The notes: generated by a model from the letters alone, not told the origin. A DNA stretch of 64,000 bases from Terriglobia bacterium (GCA_020073565.1 JAIQEY010000029.1:1-64000); one strand, 5' to 3'. Numbered from the stretch's first letter, positions 52,604 through 62,534 are shown. Translations and numbers: made by a program.

Positions 52604-55600
52604 ATGACGAAAAAAATACTTACTGAATCATCTAGATCAGGAACTCGTTGCGCCCTGCGAGCGTTTGCGGTTGTCCTCTTTCTGACCGCGGCGCTGGTTG
52701 CTGTTCCACTAACGGCCTACGCCCAGAATCCTCCGCCGATCAGTTTCATCAGTGGGCAGCCTTTCAGCGGAGTCGGTCATGGCGACCGGATTCCGGGAGC
52801 GGCCAACGTCTATACGCTGGCGGTAGGCGATTTCAATAACGATGGCAAGCTCGACTTCATCACCACCAACAACTCCAACGTGTGGGGTCTCGGTTTGGTT
52901 CTCGGCAACGGCGATGGTACTTTCCAGCCACCCATCAAAGTCACCGGTTACGAAACCGGCGGGGCGTTCGGTGGGATCGTGGCGGGCGACTTTAACAAAG
53001 ATGGCAACCTCGATTTTGCCGTGCTGTGGGTCAGCGGCGGCCCCGTCTATGTTGGCGTTTACCTGAACGATGGACATGGCAACTTCACGCTCAATAGCTA
53101 CTACTCAATCGGAACGGCCGGATACAATGTGCCTCGTTCGCTGACGACCGCTGATGTGAACGGCGACGGCAACCTGGACCTGATCGCCCCCGACCGGTCG
53201 AACTGGGCGGTCGCAGTGTTCTACGGCAAGGGAGACGGCACGTTCCCAACCTCCGCCGAGTTCCTCGCCTCGGTTCCTAACCAGAACGCCCCGACTGGGG
53301 TAGCGGTAGGCGATCTCAATAAGGACGGCAAGCCGGACATCGTCGTTGCTTCCGCCACCGGATGTTGCCCGTGGGGCGGCGGCATCACGGTGCTGCTGAA
53401 CAACGGGAATGGCACGTTTGCGTCACCTGCGCTGTATACCGAGCCGATGGGCGTGGACAACGGATTGGTGGCGATCGCGGATCTGAACACCGATGGCAAA
53501 CTCGATGTGGTCGAGTCCTCGGAGGGCGGATTCAACGTCGCGGTCTTTCTGGGTAACGGCAACGGCACGTTCCAGACCGCCAAAACCTACGTGGTGCCGC
53601 ACGCGTCCGCGGTTGCGGTCGGCGAACTCACCGGAGACAAGAAACCAGAGATCGTCGTCAGTTCCTACTACGACGGAACTGTGTGGGTGCTGCTCAACAA
53701 AGGAAGCGGAAACTTCCAACTGTCGGGTGTTTACTCCGCGGACTCGAGCACCATGTACGTCGGAACCGGTATGTCGATTGCGCTCGCCGACTTTAACGGC
53801 GACAAGAAACTCGACTTCGTGGCCGGCAATCCCGCCGGACAGTTCGTCATCATCGGTCTCGGCAATGGCGACGGCACCTTCCAAGACAGCGCTCATTACA
53901 ACGAAAGCGTCTCGATGTGGACCTACGGCATTGCGGTGGCGGATTTTAATCTCGACGGCAGTCCCGACATCGTCCAGGCGGGTGGCGGCACCGGCGTTGG
54001 CCTCAACGTCATGCTGGGGAACTCACACGGCGTGCTGGGAGCGCCGACGGCGATCAACTTAGGCGCGTCGCAATGGGGCCCGATCACCTTCGTGCGCGCC
54101 GCTGACCTCGATGGCGACGGCAAGCCCGACATCGTCAGCAGCACGCCCTACACCGCAGGGACTCCCGGCGTGGAAGTGCTGCTGGGCCTCGGTACCGGCA
54201 AGTTCAAGACGCCGGTGATCTACCCCGTCAGCACGAACTCTTCCTATGCTGCAGTCGGGGTGCCCGCGGACATGAACGGCGACGGTAAGCTCGACATTGT
54301 GACTTCCAACTACGATGGCAGCGTGAGCGTCCTGGTCAATAAAGGCAGCGGAAAATATGGTGCGCCCCTTGTGGCTTCCGGGGTGACTACCGACCCGTCG
54401 TGGGTTGCGGTTGGTGACTTCAACAAAGACGGCAAGCTGGATCTGGTCCTGACCGACTATGCAGCGATGAAGACCGTACTGCTGCTCGGGAACGGCAATG
54501 GAACCTTCCAGCCACCGACGACCATCTTTACCGCGCTGCGGCCCACCGCTCCGGCGGTGGTCGGCGACTTTAACAAGGACAGCAAACTCGATTTGGCGAT
54601 CCTCAGCGCCGACGGCATCTGCCTCTATTGCGGCGGCAGCATGGCGGTTCTGCTCGGGAACGGCAATGGAACCTTCAACCAAACTCCCATCTACTACTTT
54701 TATCCCCAGAACGAAAACTACATCGGTGGATTCGTTCCAGGCTCGGGAGTTGCGGTTGATCTCAACGCAGACGGCAATCTCGACATCGCCATCGCGCCCG
54801 GCTATCAGAGCTACCAGGTCTGCGGCGCCTACCGCTGTGCCGAGCAGTATATGGGCGCGCTGGTGTACCTGGGCAAGGGTGACGGCAGCTTCGTTGAGCA
54901 ATTCGGTTGGCCGGCTGGTGTGTCGCCGGGCTATATCGCGGCCGCCGACTTCAACAGCGACGGCATGCCGGATCTGGCTTACGTGAGCAATAACGTCAAC
55001 TACGCTCTAACCTCGGTCTCCATGCTACACAACGCCACCCAGCCCGTGAGCATCTCGCCCCTGAGTGTTACGTTTGCGGGAATTCGAAACGTGGGCACCA
55101 GCATTTCGCAAACGGTCATTTTCACCAACAATCAATCTACCAAGCTGAACATCACCAGCATCGGGCTGACGGGCGACTTAACAGACTACAGCGCCAAATC
55201 GAATTGCGGCGCGTCGCTGGGCGCGGGGCTGCATTGCACGATCACCGTGACGTTCAAGCCATTGGCTCCCCTTACCCACACGGCGTCGCTGGTCATCACC
55301 GATGGCCTGGGCCTGGGAACCCAGACTGTGCCCGTGACCGGCGTTGCCACCGAAGTGAAACTCAGCAATACTTCGCGCGCTTTCGGCAGCGTTACGGTCG
55401 GGCAGACGAAGGCGATGGCCGTGACGCTGACCAACATCGGAACGTCGGCGATGTCGATCATCAGTCCCGGAATCGTCATCACGGGCGCAGCGGCGTCGGA
55501 CTACTCGCAGACCAACACCTGCGGAACCAGCGTCGGTGCCGGACAGAGTTGCACCATCACCGTGACCTTCCAGCCCACAAAGAAAGGAGCTCGAAGCGCG

Positions 55601-55669
55601 GTGCTCAACATCTACGATGACGGAGGTCCAAGCCCGCAGAAAGTCACGCTCAGCGGGACGGGCATCTGA
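52604..55669 (+). CDS. secreted FG-GAP (VCBS) repeat protein with ASH-type C-terminal domains
   Basis: 1021 residues with a signal peptide (AFAVVLFLTAALVAVPLTAY, AQ). About fourteen FG-GAP repeats follow (LAVGDFNNDGKLDFITTN, LGNGDGTFQPPIKV), each with a D-x-N-x-D-G Ca site: one or two beta-propellers. The last about 200 residues are two ASH/choice-of-anchor-D Ig-like domains (VTFAGIRNVGTSISQTVIFT, CTITVTFKPL; repeated as FGSVTVGQTKAMAVTLTN, CTITVTFQPT). It is an extracellular or surface protein, probably adhesive. It ends before a strong terminator. Confidence 0.93.
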   Translation: MTKKILTESSRSGTRCALRAFAVVLFLTAALVAVPLTAYAQNPPPISFISGQPFSGVGHGDRIPGAANVYTLAVGDFNNDGKLDFITTNNSNVWGLGLVLGNGDGTFQPPIKVTGYETGGAFGGIVAGDFNKDGNLDFAVLWVSGGPVYVGVYLNDGHGNFTLNSYYSIGTAGYNVPRSLTTADVNGDGNLDLIAPDRSNWAVAVFYGKGDGTFPTSAEFLASVPNQNAPTGVAVGDLNKDGKPDIVVASATGCCPWGGGITVLLNNGNGTFASPALYTEPMGVDNGLVAIADLNTDGKLDVVESSEGGFNVAVFLGNGNGTFQTAKTYVVPHASAVAVGELTGDKKPEIVVSSYYDGTVWVLLNKGSGNFQLSGVYSADSSTMYVGTGMSIALADFNGDKKLDFVAGNPAGQFVIIGLGNGDGTFQDSAHYNESVSMWTYGIAVADFNLDGSPDIVQAGGGTGVGLNVMLGNSHGVLGAPTAINLGASQWGPITFVRAADLDGDGKPDIVSSTPYTAGTPGVEVLLGLGTGKFKTPVIYPVSTNSSYAAVGVPADMNGDGKLDIVTSNYDGSVSVLVNKGSGKYGAPLVASGVTTDPSWVAVGDFNKDGKLDLVLTDYAAMKTVLLLGNGNGTFQPPTTIFTALRPTAPAVVGDFNKDSKLDLAILSADGICLYCGGSMAVLLGNGNGTFNQTPIYYFYPQNENYIGGFVPGSGVAVDLNADGNLDIAIAPGYQSYQVCGAYRCAEQYMGALVYLGKGDGSFVEQFGWPAGVSPGYIAAADFNSDGMPDLAYVSNNVNYALTSVSMLHNATQPVSISPLSVTFAGIRNVGTSISQTVIFTNNQSTKLNITSIGLTGDLTDYSAKSNCGASLGAGLHCTITVTFKPLAPLTHTASLVITDGLGLGTQTVPVTGVATEVKLSNTSRAFGSVTVGQTKAMAVTLTNIGTSAMSIISPGIVITGAAASDYSQTNTCGTSVGAGQSCTITVTFQPTKKGARSAVLNIYDDGGPSPQKVTLSGTGI

Positions 55670-55690
55670 CAGACGGGGTTCATCCTATAC

Positions 55691-55720
55691 AGTGGCCAAC
55701 TCGCAAGGGTTGGCCACTTT
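55691..55720 (+). terminator. rho-independent terminator
   Basis: AGTGGCCAAC (55691-55700) pairs perfectly with GTTGGCCACT (55709-55718), followed by TT. It lies between the convergent FG-GAP gene and the response-regulator gene and could serve both. Confidence 0.85.
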
Positions 55721-55773
55721 CCATATCGTTGTGCACAATTGCGTGATTCGGGACACCGAATGACGGCGGAATC

Positions 55774-56478
55774 TTACGAGGAGGCTGTCGTTCCTCTCCC
55801 GTTCTCGAACTTATATCCAAGCCCGGGAACGGTGATGATGAACTCGGGCCGCTTGGGATCCGCCTCTAACTTTTGCCGCAAGCTGGCCACGTGCACGTCC
55901 ACCGTGCGCGTGAAGGTGCTGGCGTCATACCCCCATACTTCTCTCAGGATCTCGTCACGCGAGAGGGTCGCGCCGACATGCTCGGCGAAATAGCGCAGAA
56001 GTTGAAACTCGCGGGCAGAAAGATAAACCGCAACCCCGTCGCGCGTGACCTTCGTACCGCGAACGTCAATGCGGATTGGCCCGAACTGATAGATGTTCTG
56101 TCCGGAAAGAGCTGAGACTCGACGTAACAAGGCTTCGATCCGGGCCATCAGTTCCAGCGTATCGAAGGGCTTGGTGACGTAGTCATCGGCGCCCAGTTTC
56201 AAGCCGAGAACCTTCTCCGCAGTCTGGTCGCGCGCCGTCAGCAGGAGAATCGGTGTTGCCAGGCCTTCGCGGCGGATGTCGCGGCACACATCGAAGCCGT
56301 TGCCAACCGGCAGCATGACGTCCAGGATGATCAGGTCGAAAGGCAAGCGCGTAGCTTTGTCCAGACCCTCCCGGCCATCGACCGCGAAGTCAACCACGTA
56401 GCCCTCGCTGCGCAAACGGTCGCCGAGGGTCATCCGTAGTGCTTCTTCGTCTTCAACTATCAGAATATTCTCATTCAT
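55774..56478 (-). CDS. OmpR/PhoB-family response regulator
   Basis: 234 residues. Receiver domain with the acidic pocket ILIVEDEEALRM and phospho-acceptor Asp in LIILDVMLPVGNG, Thr/Lys switch residues in LLLTARDQ and YVTKPFD. The C-terminal winged helix follows (YLSAREFQLLRYFAEHVGAT, RTVDVHVASLRQKLEADPKR, TVPGLGYKFE). It overlaps the kinase stop codon by ATGA, so the pair is co-translated. The target genes are unknown. Confidence 0.96.
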   Translation of the reverse strand: MNENILIVEDEEALRMTLGDRLRSEGYVVDFAVDGREGLDKATRLPFDLIILDVMLPVGNGFDVCRDIRREGLATPILLLTARDQTAEKVLGLKLGADDYVTKPFDTLELMARIEALLRRVSALSGQNIYQFGPIRIDVRGTKVTRDGVAVYLSAREFQLLRYFAEHVGATLSRDEILREVWGYDASTFTRTVDVHVASLRQKLEADPKRPEFIITVPGLGYKFENGRGTTASS

Positions 56479-57953
56479 TTTTGTGCTACCGCATCTCGGC
56501 CCTTAACTCCGGTCGCGGCCAGAGGTTGTTTTTGTTTTGCGACCGGCAAATGCAAAGTGAAAGTACTTCCACTGCCCAGTTTACTCTCGACCGTAAGCTT
56601 GCCGTTCATCGCTTCGGCGATGTTCTTGGCGAGAGGAAGTCCCAGGCCAGTGCCATGAATCTGAGCGGCGCTGACCGCCGGACTGCGGTAAAAGGGCTCG
56701 AAGATGTGCGGGAGTTCCGACTTATCGATCCCGATACCGCGGTCCTGAACAGAAATCTGGATTTCCCGGCTGCCGTGGGGGATTTTGGTTTCGTCGATGC
56801 AGGCACGGACGCAGATCCAGCGTGTTTGACCACTATACTTGATGGCATTCCCGATCAGGTTCTGCACACACTGCGACAGAGCCGACAAATCGCCGATGAT
56901 ACTAGGCAGACCCGGTTCGACCCTTCTCTCTACCACGAAGCCCGCTTCCCGCACCAGTTCGGCCGTATTCTCCATTGCCAAATCGATGATTTCTGAAGCC
57001 TGCAGCGGACGCAGGGTATAGCGGTTCTTCTTGTTTCGGGTGGAGGCAAACAGCAGGATCTCATTGACCAGGTCGGTAATCTGGCGACTCTGGTTTCTGA
57101 TCACCGATCCGTATCTTGCCAGTTGTTCTTTGCCTCCCACCACGCCGTCGGCAATGTTCTCGGCCGCCGAGCGAATTACCGCCAGCGGAGTTCGCAACTC
57201 GTGCGAGATGGAAGTCACAAATTCCATCTGCAACTTGGCAAGTTGTACCGCGCCCAGCATTCTGCTCCTCTGGATGGCCCAGACGGAGAAAGTAGCGAAG
57301 ATCAGCGTGAAGCACACGACGCCCACGAGCCGGACGATGGAGCGGCGCGACGAGGCTCCGACTCGCGCCAGCTGATCGGAGGCTTGCTGGTCGTACAGCC
57401 GCTTGATCTCCTCCAGGTCCTGGCGGACGCGCTCGAACGAAGGAACGCCCCCGTTCAGGTCCATGTCCACGGCTTCTTTGATGCTTCCCTCCAGAATGGA
57501 CGCCAACACTTCATCGCGAACCTTGAGATATGCCGACCAATCGCGTTGCAGGCCTCGTCCGACCTCGATCTCATTGGGCATCTGCGCCTGCTTGAGGTAC
57601 TCCGCAATTCCTTCGGTCACTCGGCGGTCGGCCTCGCGCGACTGGTCGGCGTATTCCACTTGCAGATTGCTGTCATTGGTGGTCAGCGCATAGAGGGTAC
57701 TTCGGCGAGTCTCTTGCGCCTGATATTGCAGCTCTCCAATCTGGCGAAGGCCGAGCACCGAGCGAGCGTACATTTGCTGGGCTTCCACGCTCGCGGTCCG
57801 CACGTCGCGGATAACGAACATGCCCACGCCGACCTCCACGGAGAACACAACCAGCAGCAGGAGTGCTGAGGGATAACGCGAGAACACCCGGAGAACCTGG
57901 TCTCTGGGCTGTACCGGCGCCGGCGCCGCCGCATTGTTGTCTGGCTCGCTCAT
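56475..57953 (-). CDS. sensor histidine kinase with periplasmic four-helix sensor
   Basis: 492 residues. TM1 at about 28-48 (SALLLLVVFSVEVGVGMFVI), a periplasmic helical region (4HB-type, with QQMYARSVLGLRQIGELQYQ), TM2 at about 207-227, then HisKA with an intact H-box (FVTSISHELRTPLAVIRSAA) and HATPase_c (LIGNAIKYSG, DRGIGIDKSE, FEPFYRSP, GTGLGLPLAKNIAEAM). It overlaps the gene before (ATGA) and the regulator after (ATGA). It probably reads a periplasmic signal tied to the upstream binding protein. Confidence 0.95.
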   Translation of the reverse strand: MSEPDNNAAAPAPVQPRDQVLRVFSRYPSALLLLVVFSVEVGVGMFVIRDVRTASVEAQQMYARSVLGLRQIGELQYQAQETRRSTLYALTTNDSNLQVEYADQSREADRRVTEGIAEYLKQAQMPNEIEVGRGLQRDWSAYLKVRDEVLASILEGSIKEAVDMDLNGGVPSFERVRQDLEEIKRLYDQQASDQLARVGASSRRSIVRLVGVVCFTLIFATFSVWAIQRSRMLGAVQLAKLQMEFVTSISHELRTPLAVIRSAAENIADGVVGGKEQLARYGSVIRNQSRQITDLVNEILLFASTRNKKNRYTLRPLQASEIIDLAMENTAELVREAGFVVERRVEPGLPSIIGDLSALSQCVQNLIGNAIKYSGQTRWICVRACIDETKIPHGSREIQISVQDRGIGIDKSELPHIFEPFYRSPAVSAAQIHGTGLGLPLAKNIAEAMNGKLTVESKLGSGSTFTLHLPVAKQKQPLAATGVKGRDAVAQK

Positions 57954-58495
57954 TGACTTTGGGCTGGGGCAGGCGGAATGCGCAGGCCGTACTCCTTGTC
58001 GTCGGGAAGACGTCCGTCCACTCGTAGGACTTTGACCGTGGAGTCGACGTCCGTCGCTCGCACATAGCCGATTGCGCCCGGCACGTTGAACACAAACTTG
58101 CGAACGCCCACCGGTGAGGCCAGAGTCTTCGGTGAAACAAACACTTCGCCGGTAAACACGCCATGTAGGAAGTGCTGGCTGAAGTCGCTTTCATTCATCT
58201 GGCACACTTCCCGGATCAGCGTTTTGCGCTCCGGCTGGCCCGGTTCCATCATCACCAGGGTGATACGACGGCCGTTCGGCCAATGTCTGCGCTCTCCCAG
58301 GAAGACCTTACGCAGTTCTGACACTGAAAGGTTGTCGACGGGATTCGACGTATTGACCACGATGGCCAGGTTATCTTCGGACGGCTTCACCTCGTTGAGA
58401 GCATTTGATCCCGCGCGGGCTCGCCCGTTCGACACTCCGAACAGGCAACTTGCGACGACTCCGATGATCAACCATCGTCCGATTGGACGCTGCAT
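57950..58495 (-). CDS. PstS-like periplasmic binding protein
   Basis: 181 residues with a signal peptide (RWLIIGVVASCLFGVSNGRA). Conserved parts: AIVVNTSNPVDNLSVSELRK, VFLGERRHWPNGRRITLV, FSQHFLHGVFTGEVF and NVPGAIGYVRATDVD. This is the short type-2 binding-protein (PBP-like) domain often annotated as phosphate ABC transporter substrate-binding. No ABC permease or ATPase is nearby, so it may act as a ligand sensor for the kinase, with whose start codon it overlaps. Eleven bases separate it from the porin gene. Confidence 0.85.
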   Translation of the reverse strand: MQRPIGRWLIIGVVASCLFGVSNGRARAGSNALNEVKPSEDNLAIVVNTSNPVDNLSVSELRKVFLGERRHWPNGRRITLVMMEPGQPERKTLIREVCQMNESDFSQHFLHGVFTGEVFVSPKTLASPVGVRKFVFNVPGAIGYVRATDVDSTVKVLRVDGRLPDDKEYGLRIPPAPAQSQ

Positions 58496-58506
58496 GTTAA
58501 GTCTCT

Positions 58507-59901
58507 CTAGAATGTGAAACCCACCTGCATCGCGAGCGAGTTGATGGCCTGCTGATTGCGAATCGTGGTGTAGTCATATTGCAGCTTGAGCGCAACCGAC
58601 TCGCTGGCATCGAATCGTATACCCGCGGATGGACCCTGACGACGTCCGACATCGGGGAAAATGGGTTCATTAACGGCGCTGTTCACGTATTGATATCGGA
58701 AGTACGGTCGGTAGGCGCCGAAACGTTTTGAAACCTGCGTGTAGAAGCCCGGCGTCTGGAAGATGTGCGACTGTCCTATCGGAGCGTGCCGCACCACCAT
58801 CGCTTCGTTGAGCCATTCGAAATTGGGACGGATGTAGACTGCGTGTGCTGCAATAATCGTTTCTCCGATTCGAGGCGACTCGAGGGGCGCCAGTACATCT
58901 CGATAGACGGAGACGCCCGCCTGCAAGCCGCGAATGGCCTCCGGCCGTGCAAACAGAGCCAGGTTGAAGGCTTTGTGGTTCTGATCGTCAATCACGTTCT
59001 GAACCGGCTCCTCGACGAACGGATTCCGGGAGGCACGACCGTTTCCCACTTCCGCCACGTAGTGCAAGCCCAGTCCGCCCGAGGGAATCATTCCGGACGC
59101 CGATGCGCCCACGGTGTGCACGGGCAGAATTCCTCCGCGATCTTCGAACTGGAACAGGAAAGGCCGTCCGGTGGTCGTCTGGAACCACGTGCTGTGATGG
59201 TAGGCGGTGTTGTAGTAACCAATCGCCGTGTGGTAGCGCCCGACCGACAGATTGATATAGTCATTGTAGGAATATTGCAGGACCATGCGTTCCACATCGA
59301 CGCCGAACGCGTTGTTCTCTCCCCGGGTCACGCCGTAAATGTTGTCGGGACCTCCCTCGAAAACGATTTCTCCCAGGAACTTGAATTTCTCCGAAATGTC
59401 AGAAGTCACGAACAGGTTGAGTTGGCCGAGTGTGAAAGACGTCGTGTCGCCCTTTTGGTTGTCGCCGTGGAGGTTAATATCGCCGAAGCCGCGAATCCGC
59501 AACAGGGTCTTGCTGACATCCATTCTCTCCGGTTCAAGACCGCTTCCTGGTTGCATCTCACTTTCCGTCTCCTGCTGAGCGTCGGCCACATCGCACGAAG
59601 CAGGCTTCGTTGTCGAACTGCCCGCTACAGGTGGCAGAGTGGCAGTTGCGGGAGCAGCCGTGGAAGCGGCCGCCGGGCCGGGCGGTTGCGCAGCTTCCAG
59701 CCGCGCTACTCGCGCCTCGAGTTGATCGATCCGCTGGAGGAGCTTCTGGATCGTCTGGGAGTCAGCGCTGTCCACAGATTGCGCGAACAGTATGGCGCTG
59801 TTGCCCAGGAGCGTCGGCAGCACGAGAAGCATTCGTATTCCCGATAGCCAGCGCGCCCTTCTCGGCCCCGTTGACTGGCGCGGGAATGTGGGAGTGTTCA
59901 T
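58507..59901 (-). CDS. outer-membrane porin with N-terminal coiled coil
   Basis: 464 residues, with AAGGAGG before the ATG at 59901. A leader (SGIRMLLVLPTLLGNSAILFA) is followed by a coiled-coil trimerisation stretch (TIQKLLQRIDQLEARVARLE), a Pro/Ala linker, and a beta-barrel rich in aromatic-ended strands (FGDINLHGDNQKGDTTSF, KLQYDYTTIRNQQ) ending MQVGFTF. It resembles OprP/OprO-type or carbohydrate porins. It is the first gene of a four-gene operon with the binding protein, kinase and regulator. Confidence 0.88.
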   Translation of the reverse strand: MNTPTFPRQSTGPRRARWLSGIRMLLVLPTLLGNSAILFAQSVDSADSQTIQKLLQRIDQLEARVARLEAAQPPGPAAASTAAPATATLPPVAGSSTTKPASCDVADAQQETESEMQPGSGLEPERMDVSKTLLRIRGFGDINLHGDNQKGDTTSFTLGQLNLFVTSDISEKFKFLGEIVFEGGPDNIYGVTRGENNAFGVDVERMVLQYSYNDYINLSVGRYHTAIGYYNTAYHHSTWFQTTTGRPFLFQFEDRGGILPVHTVGASASGMIPSGGLGLHYVAEVGNGRASRNPFVEEPVQNVIDDQNHKAFNLALFARPEAIRGLQAGVSVYRDVLAPLESPRIGETIIAAHAVYIRPNFEWLNEAMVVRHAPIGQSHIFQTPGFYTQVSKRFGAYRPYFRYQYVNSAVNEPIFPDVGRRQGPSAGIRFDASESVALKLQYDYTTIRNQQAINSLAMQVGFTF

Positions 59902-60427
59902 AAGGACCTCCTTGACAACGTAACAATTAGGTGTCTTTCATTGGCCATTACGGTCAGTACGCAGAGCAAAACCGGGCTCCCGGAAAAACCTGGAGGTAGC
60001 TAGTTGGCCACATCCGTGCTTCGCAGGCTACCGTTTCGCCAGAGCGGCCGCTCGTTTCCTGAACGGGTTTCGACCCATAACCGCAGGCCCGGGGGGATCA
60101 GAATGCATGTTAAAGTACAGCAACTCGTAGGCACGTTCAATGTAAAATCGGGTCCACGACGGTACCATTGGTTGACTGTTACCGGCCCCTGGCCGCATCG
60201 GAAACGACCCGGTGACTTTGCTCTTGCGCAAATACCCGTATCTTTGTTCCGCTATTATATGAGGTAAGTGCGGCTTGCAATCGAATTCCCCCCGGTCGGA
60301 GCCGTTGGAAAGTTGAACCGCTTTCTCAATCGCCACGAGGTGCAGCCGTGTACCTCATACCGCCGGCCGGTGGCACCGGATGGGGTCCGAATCGATGGGG
60401 ATGTTCTATCATGACCTTCGGGAAGCC
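59902..60427. other. divergent intergenic region
   Basis: 526 bases between the porin operon and the STN-domain gene; it must hold both promoters. Several short frames exist but show no family match or coding bias. No operator is assigned. Confidence 0.4.
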
Positions 60428-61375
60428 ATGAAAAACCAGGCGCAGGGCGCTTCGCCATTACCACGTATCCGGTGGACGGCCCTCGTGTGCGGGCTGGCAG
60501 TTACTATGGTCACTGCCGTCGCCTCCGCCCAGAAGGCTCCCGCGGCGCCCCCTCGGAGCCCAAAGAAAACACACCGTGCTACCAAACCCATGCCGGCTGT
60601 GCCTGAATCTATCCCGGAAGTGACCATGCCGGCGCCGCCTCCTCCCGAGCGTCGTACGCCGGAGCAGATGCCGCCCGGCATCCCGCAGGTTTCGTGGGAC
60701 GGCAGCGAGCTTACGATCAACGCAGACAACTCGACGCTGGCTGACATTCTGGTGGCGATCCGCACCCGCATGGGCGCGGAGATCGACGTGCCCCCCAATG
60801 CCTCGCGCGAGCGCATCGCCGCCCGGCTGGGCCCGGGACCCGCCCGCGACGTGATTGCAACGCTGCTGAGCTGGACCGATTACGATTACATCGTCCAGGC
60901 GTCCGATACCGATCCGCTGGGCGTCCAAAGTGTGCTGCTTACCCCGCGTAGCAAGTCTGATACCGCCGTGGCCAGCGCTGGTATGGGTGGTTACGGGGGT
61001 ACGCCGCGGCGAGGGAGGTTCGGCCAAGGCAACTCCAGCCCTGCGGAAACTTCCCGTGAGACTCCCAGTACTCCTGAACCGGAGACTCCAACGGAGACAC
61101 CAGTCGCAGCCACGCAGCCTACGCCAGCCGAATCGCAACCTGTCGCAGCGGTCGCGTCGCCGGCGTCAGATGCGCCGTCCGTGCAAGCGGAAGCGCAATC
61201 GGTGGCGGTCGACATCCCGCCCACGCAAGCCAACCTGAATGCTGTCGCCGCCTCATCGGGATCCGACTCGAGCCCGTCCCCGAGCAGTTTTGCCGAACGG
61301 GTCCAGAATTTACAGAATCTGTACCAGCAGCGGAAGCAGATGACTCAGGACGCCCGCAAGAACCCCGCAAACTAA
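60428..61375 (+). CDS. secreted STN (secretin/TonB short N-terminal) domain protein
   Basis: 315 residues from the ATG at 60428; earlier ATGs in frame exist at 60395 and 60401. Leader (WTALVCGLAVTMVTAVASAQ), a Pro-rich spacer, then an STN/N0-like domain (VSWDGSELTINADNSTLADI, LVAIRTRMGAEIDVPPNAS, LGPGPARDVIATLLSWTDYD, YIVQASD). The C-terminal 130 residues are low-complexity Pro/Glu/Thr/Ser, ending in a short coiled coil (VQNLQNLYQQRKQMTQDARK). N0 domains line secretin entrances; here it stands alone, with a secretin gene 2 kb away. Confidence 0.75.
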   Translation: MKNQAQGASPLPRIRWTALVCGLAVTMVTAVASAQKAPAAPPRSPKKTHRATKPMPAVPESIPEVTMPAPPPPERRTPEQMPPGIPQVSWDGSELTINADNSTLADILVAIRTRMGAEIDVPPNASRERIAARLGPGPARDVIATLLSWTDYDYIVQASDTDPLGVQSVLLTPRSKSDTAVASAGMGGYGGTPRRGRFGQGNSSPAETSRETPSTPEPETPTETPVAATQPTPAESQPVAAVASPASDAPSVQAEAQSVAVDIPPTQANLNAVAASSGSDSSPSPSSFAERVQNLQNLYQQRKQMTQDARKNPAN

Positions 61376-61778
61376 AGGCACGTCCATCAGTTGCGGATCG
61401 CCAGATCTACTTGCGGCATTGCCTAACCAATTCGACATAACAACGCCGAAGAGACTCGCCTTGCTGTGGAGGGGGAACTCTGGCTCCTGACGGAGCCGGG
61501 TTTCGCACCAGCACCGACGAAAACCAGGTACGCGCAAGAGCAGAATCGGGCTCAGTTGGTGATGGTCAATCTCGGGCTAACGGATCTGGGAGTCGGTAGG
61601 GGAATCGGAGCCGGTATCGCCAGCGGCCACGAGCAATTGCAGAACGTGCTTTCGTCGATGGATCGGCGGCAGAGCTTCCGGCTAGCATTCGGTTACGCAG
61701 ACCTGCATGAAGCGAGTTTCCAAAGTCTGGAATGATTTGGCGGCCATCGTTTGGGGCCGTTGGCCCCGACCCCAAGCC
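61376..61778. other. spacer between STN-protein and Crp/Fnr genes
   Basis: 403 bases between the convergent genes. An 89-codon plus-strand frame (61466-61735) lacks coding character and any recognised motif, so nothing is called. Confidence 0.35.
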
Positions 61779-62534
61779 TTAGTCGCCCTGCGACAGGTCC
61801 ATCAACGCCTGAACATTTCTGACCAGTACCATCTCTCGTCGGGCGCTTACGATTCCCTGCACTTCCCACTGGGAGAGCAACCGGCTGACGGTAAACAGAG
61901 TGGTACCGGTGAGTTGCGCTAACTCTTCTCGGGAAAGGCCGATCTCGACCTCGTCATTCACGCGTTTCCCAACCTGGGTCAGCAAGCGGAGGAGTTGACT
62001 GCTCAGCCGCGGAGAGACCTTCTCGGTGGAGATCTCTCGAAAGCGTTCTTCGAGTTCGTGCAAGCGCTGCTCGAGAACGCGCGCGGTATTGCGACGGAGA
62101 AGGGGAAAGCGTTCTGAGACCGCTTCGAAGTGGGCTGCATCCCATACCAACGCGGTGGCCATCTGCACCGTCCGTGCGGTCGACGAGTGGTTGCCCTTGG
62201 CGTGCAAGCCAAGCATCCCGACCATTTCTCCGGGCCCGTTGAGGCGCAAGATCACTTCCTGACCGTTGGGACTGAATTGTGTGACCTTCACACAACCTGA
62301 GAGCAGCAACGCGATGTGGCGGATCGGATCGCCTTCGAAGAAAATTGTCTGTCGGCGCGAGAAATGCTTCTCCTGCGCGCTAGAGATGATCTTGATGCAG
62401 TCCGCCAGCGGGATGCCGGTGAAGAGAGCAAACCGCTGAACCGACGCTGCCCTTTGGCTCATTAGACCGGCGATATCTAAGACTTGTCCTCTAACGGCCA
62501 TGGGTTGTATCTTCGTTGCAAAGCCCGGTTGCAT
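61779..62534 (-). CDS. Crp/Fnr-family transcriptional regulator
   Basis: About 250 residues. A cyclic-nucleotide-binding-like beta-roll (RQTIFFEGDPIRHIALLLSG, CVKVTQFSPNGQEVILRLNG, PGEMVGMLGL) is followed by a long dimerisation helix and a winged HTH (SREELAQLTGTTLFTVSRLL, SQWEVQGIVSARREMVLV). No Fe-S cysteine set is seen, so the effector is unknown. The start is uncertain: ATGs at 62534, 62501 and 62462 all precede the domain. It stands alone. Confidence 0.9.
   Translation of the reverse strand: MQPGFATKIQPMAVRGQVLDIAGLMSQRAASVQRFALFTGIPLADCIKIISSAQEKHFSRRQTIFFEGDPIRHIALLLSGCVKVTQFSPNGQEVILRLNGPGEMVGMLGLHAKGNHSSTARTVQMATALVWDAAHFEAVSERFPLLRRNTARVLEQRLHELEERFREISTEKVSPRLSSQLLRLLTQVGKRVNDEVEIGLSREELAQLTGTTLFTVSRLLSQWEVQGIVSARREMVLVRNVQALMDLSQGD

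Noticed and set aside
58765-59847. 360-codon plus-strand frame
   Set aside because: Antisense to the porin gene.
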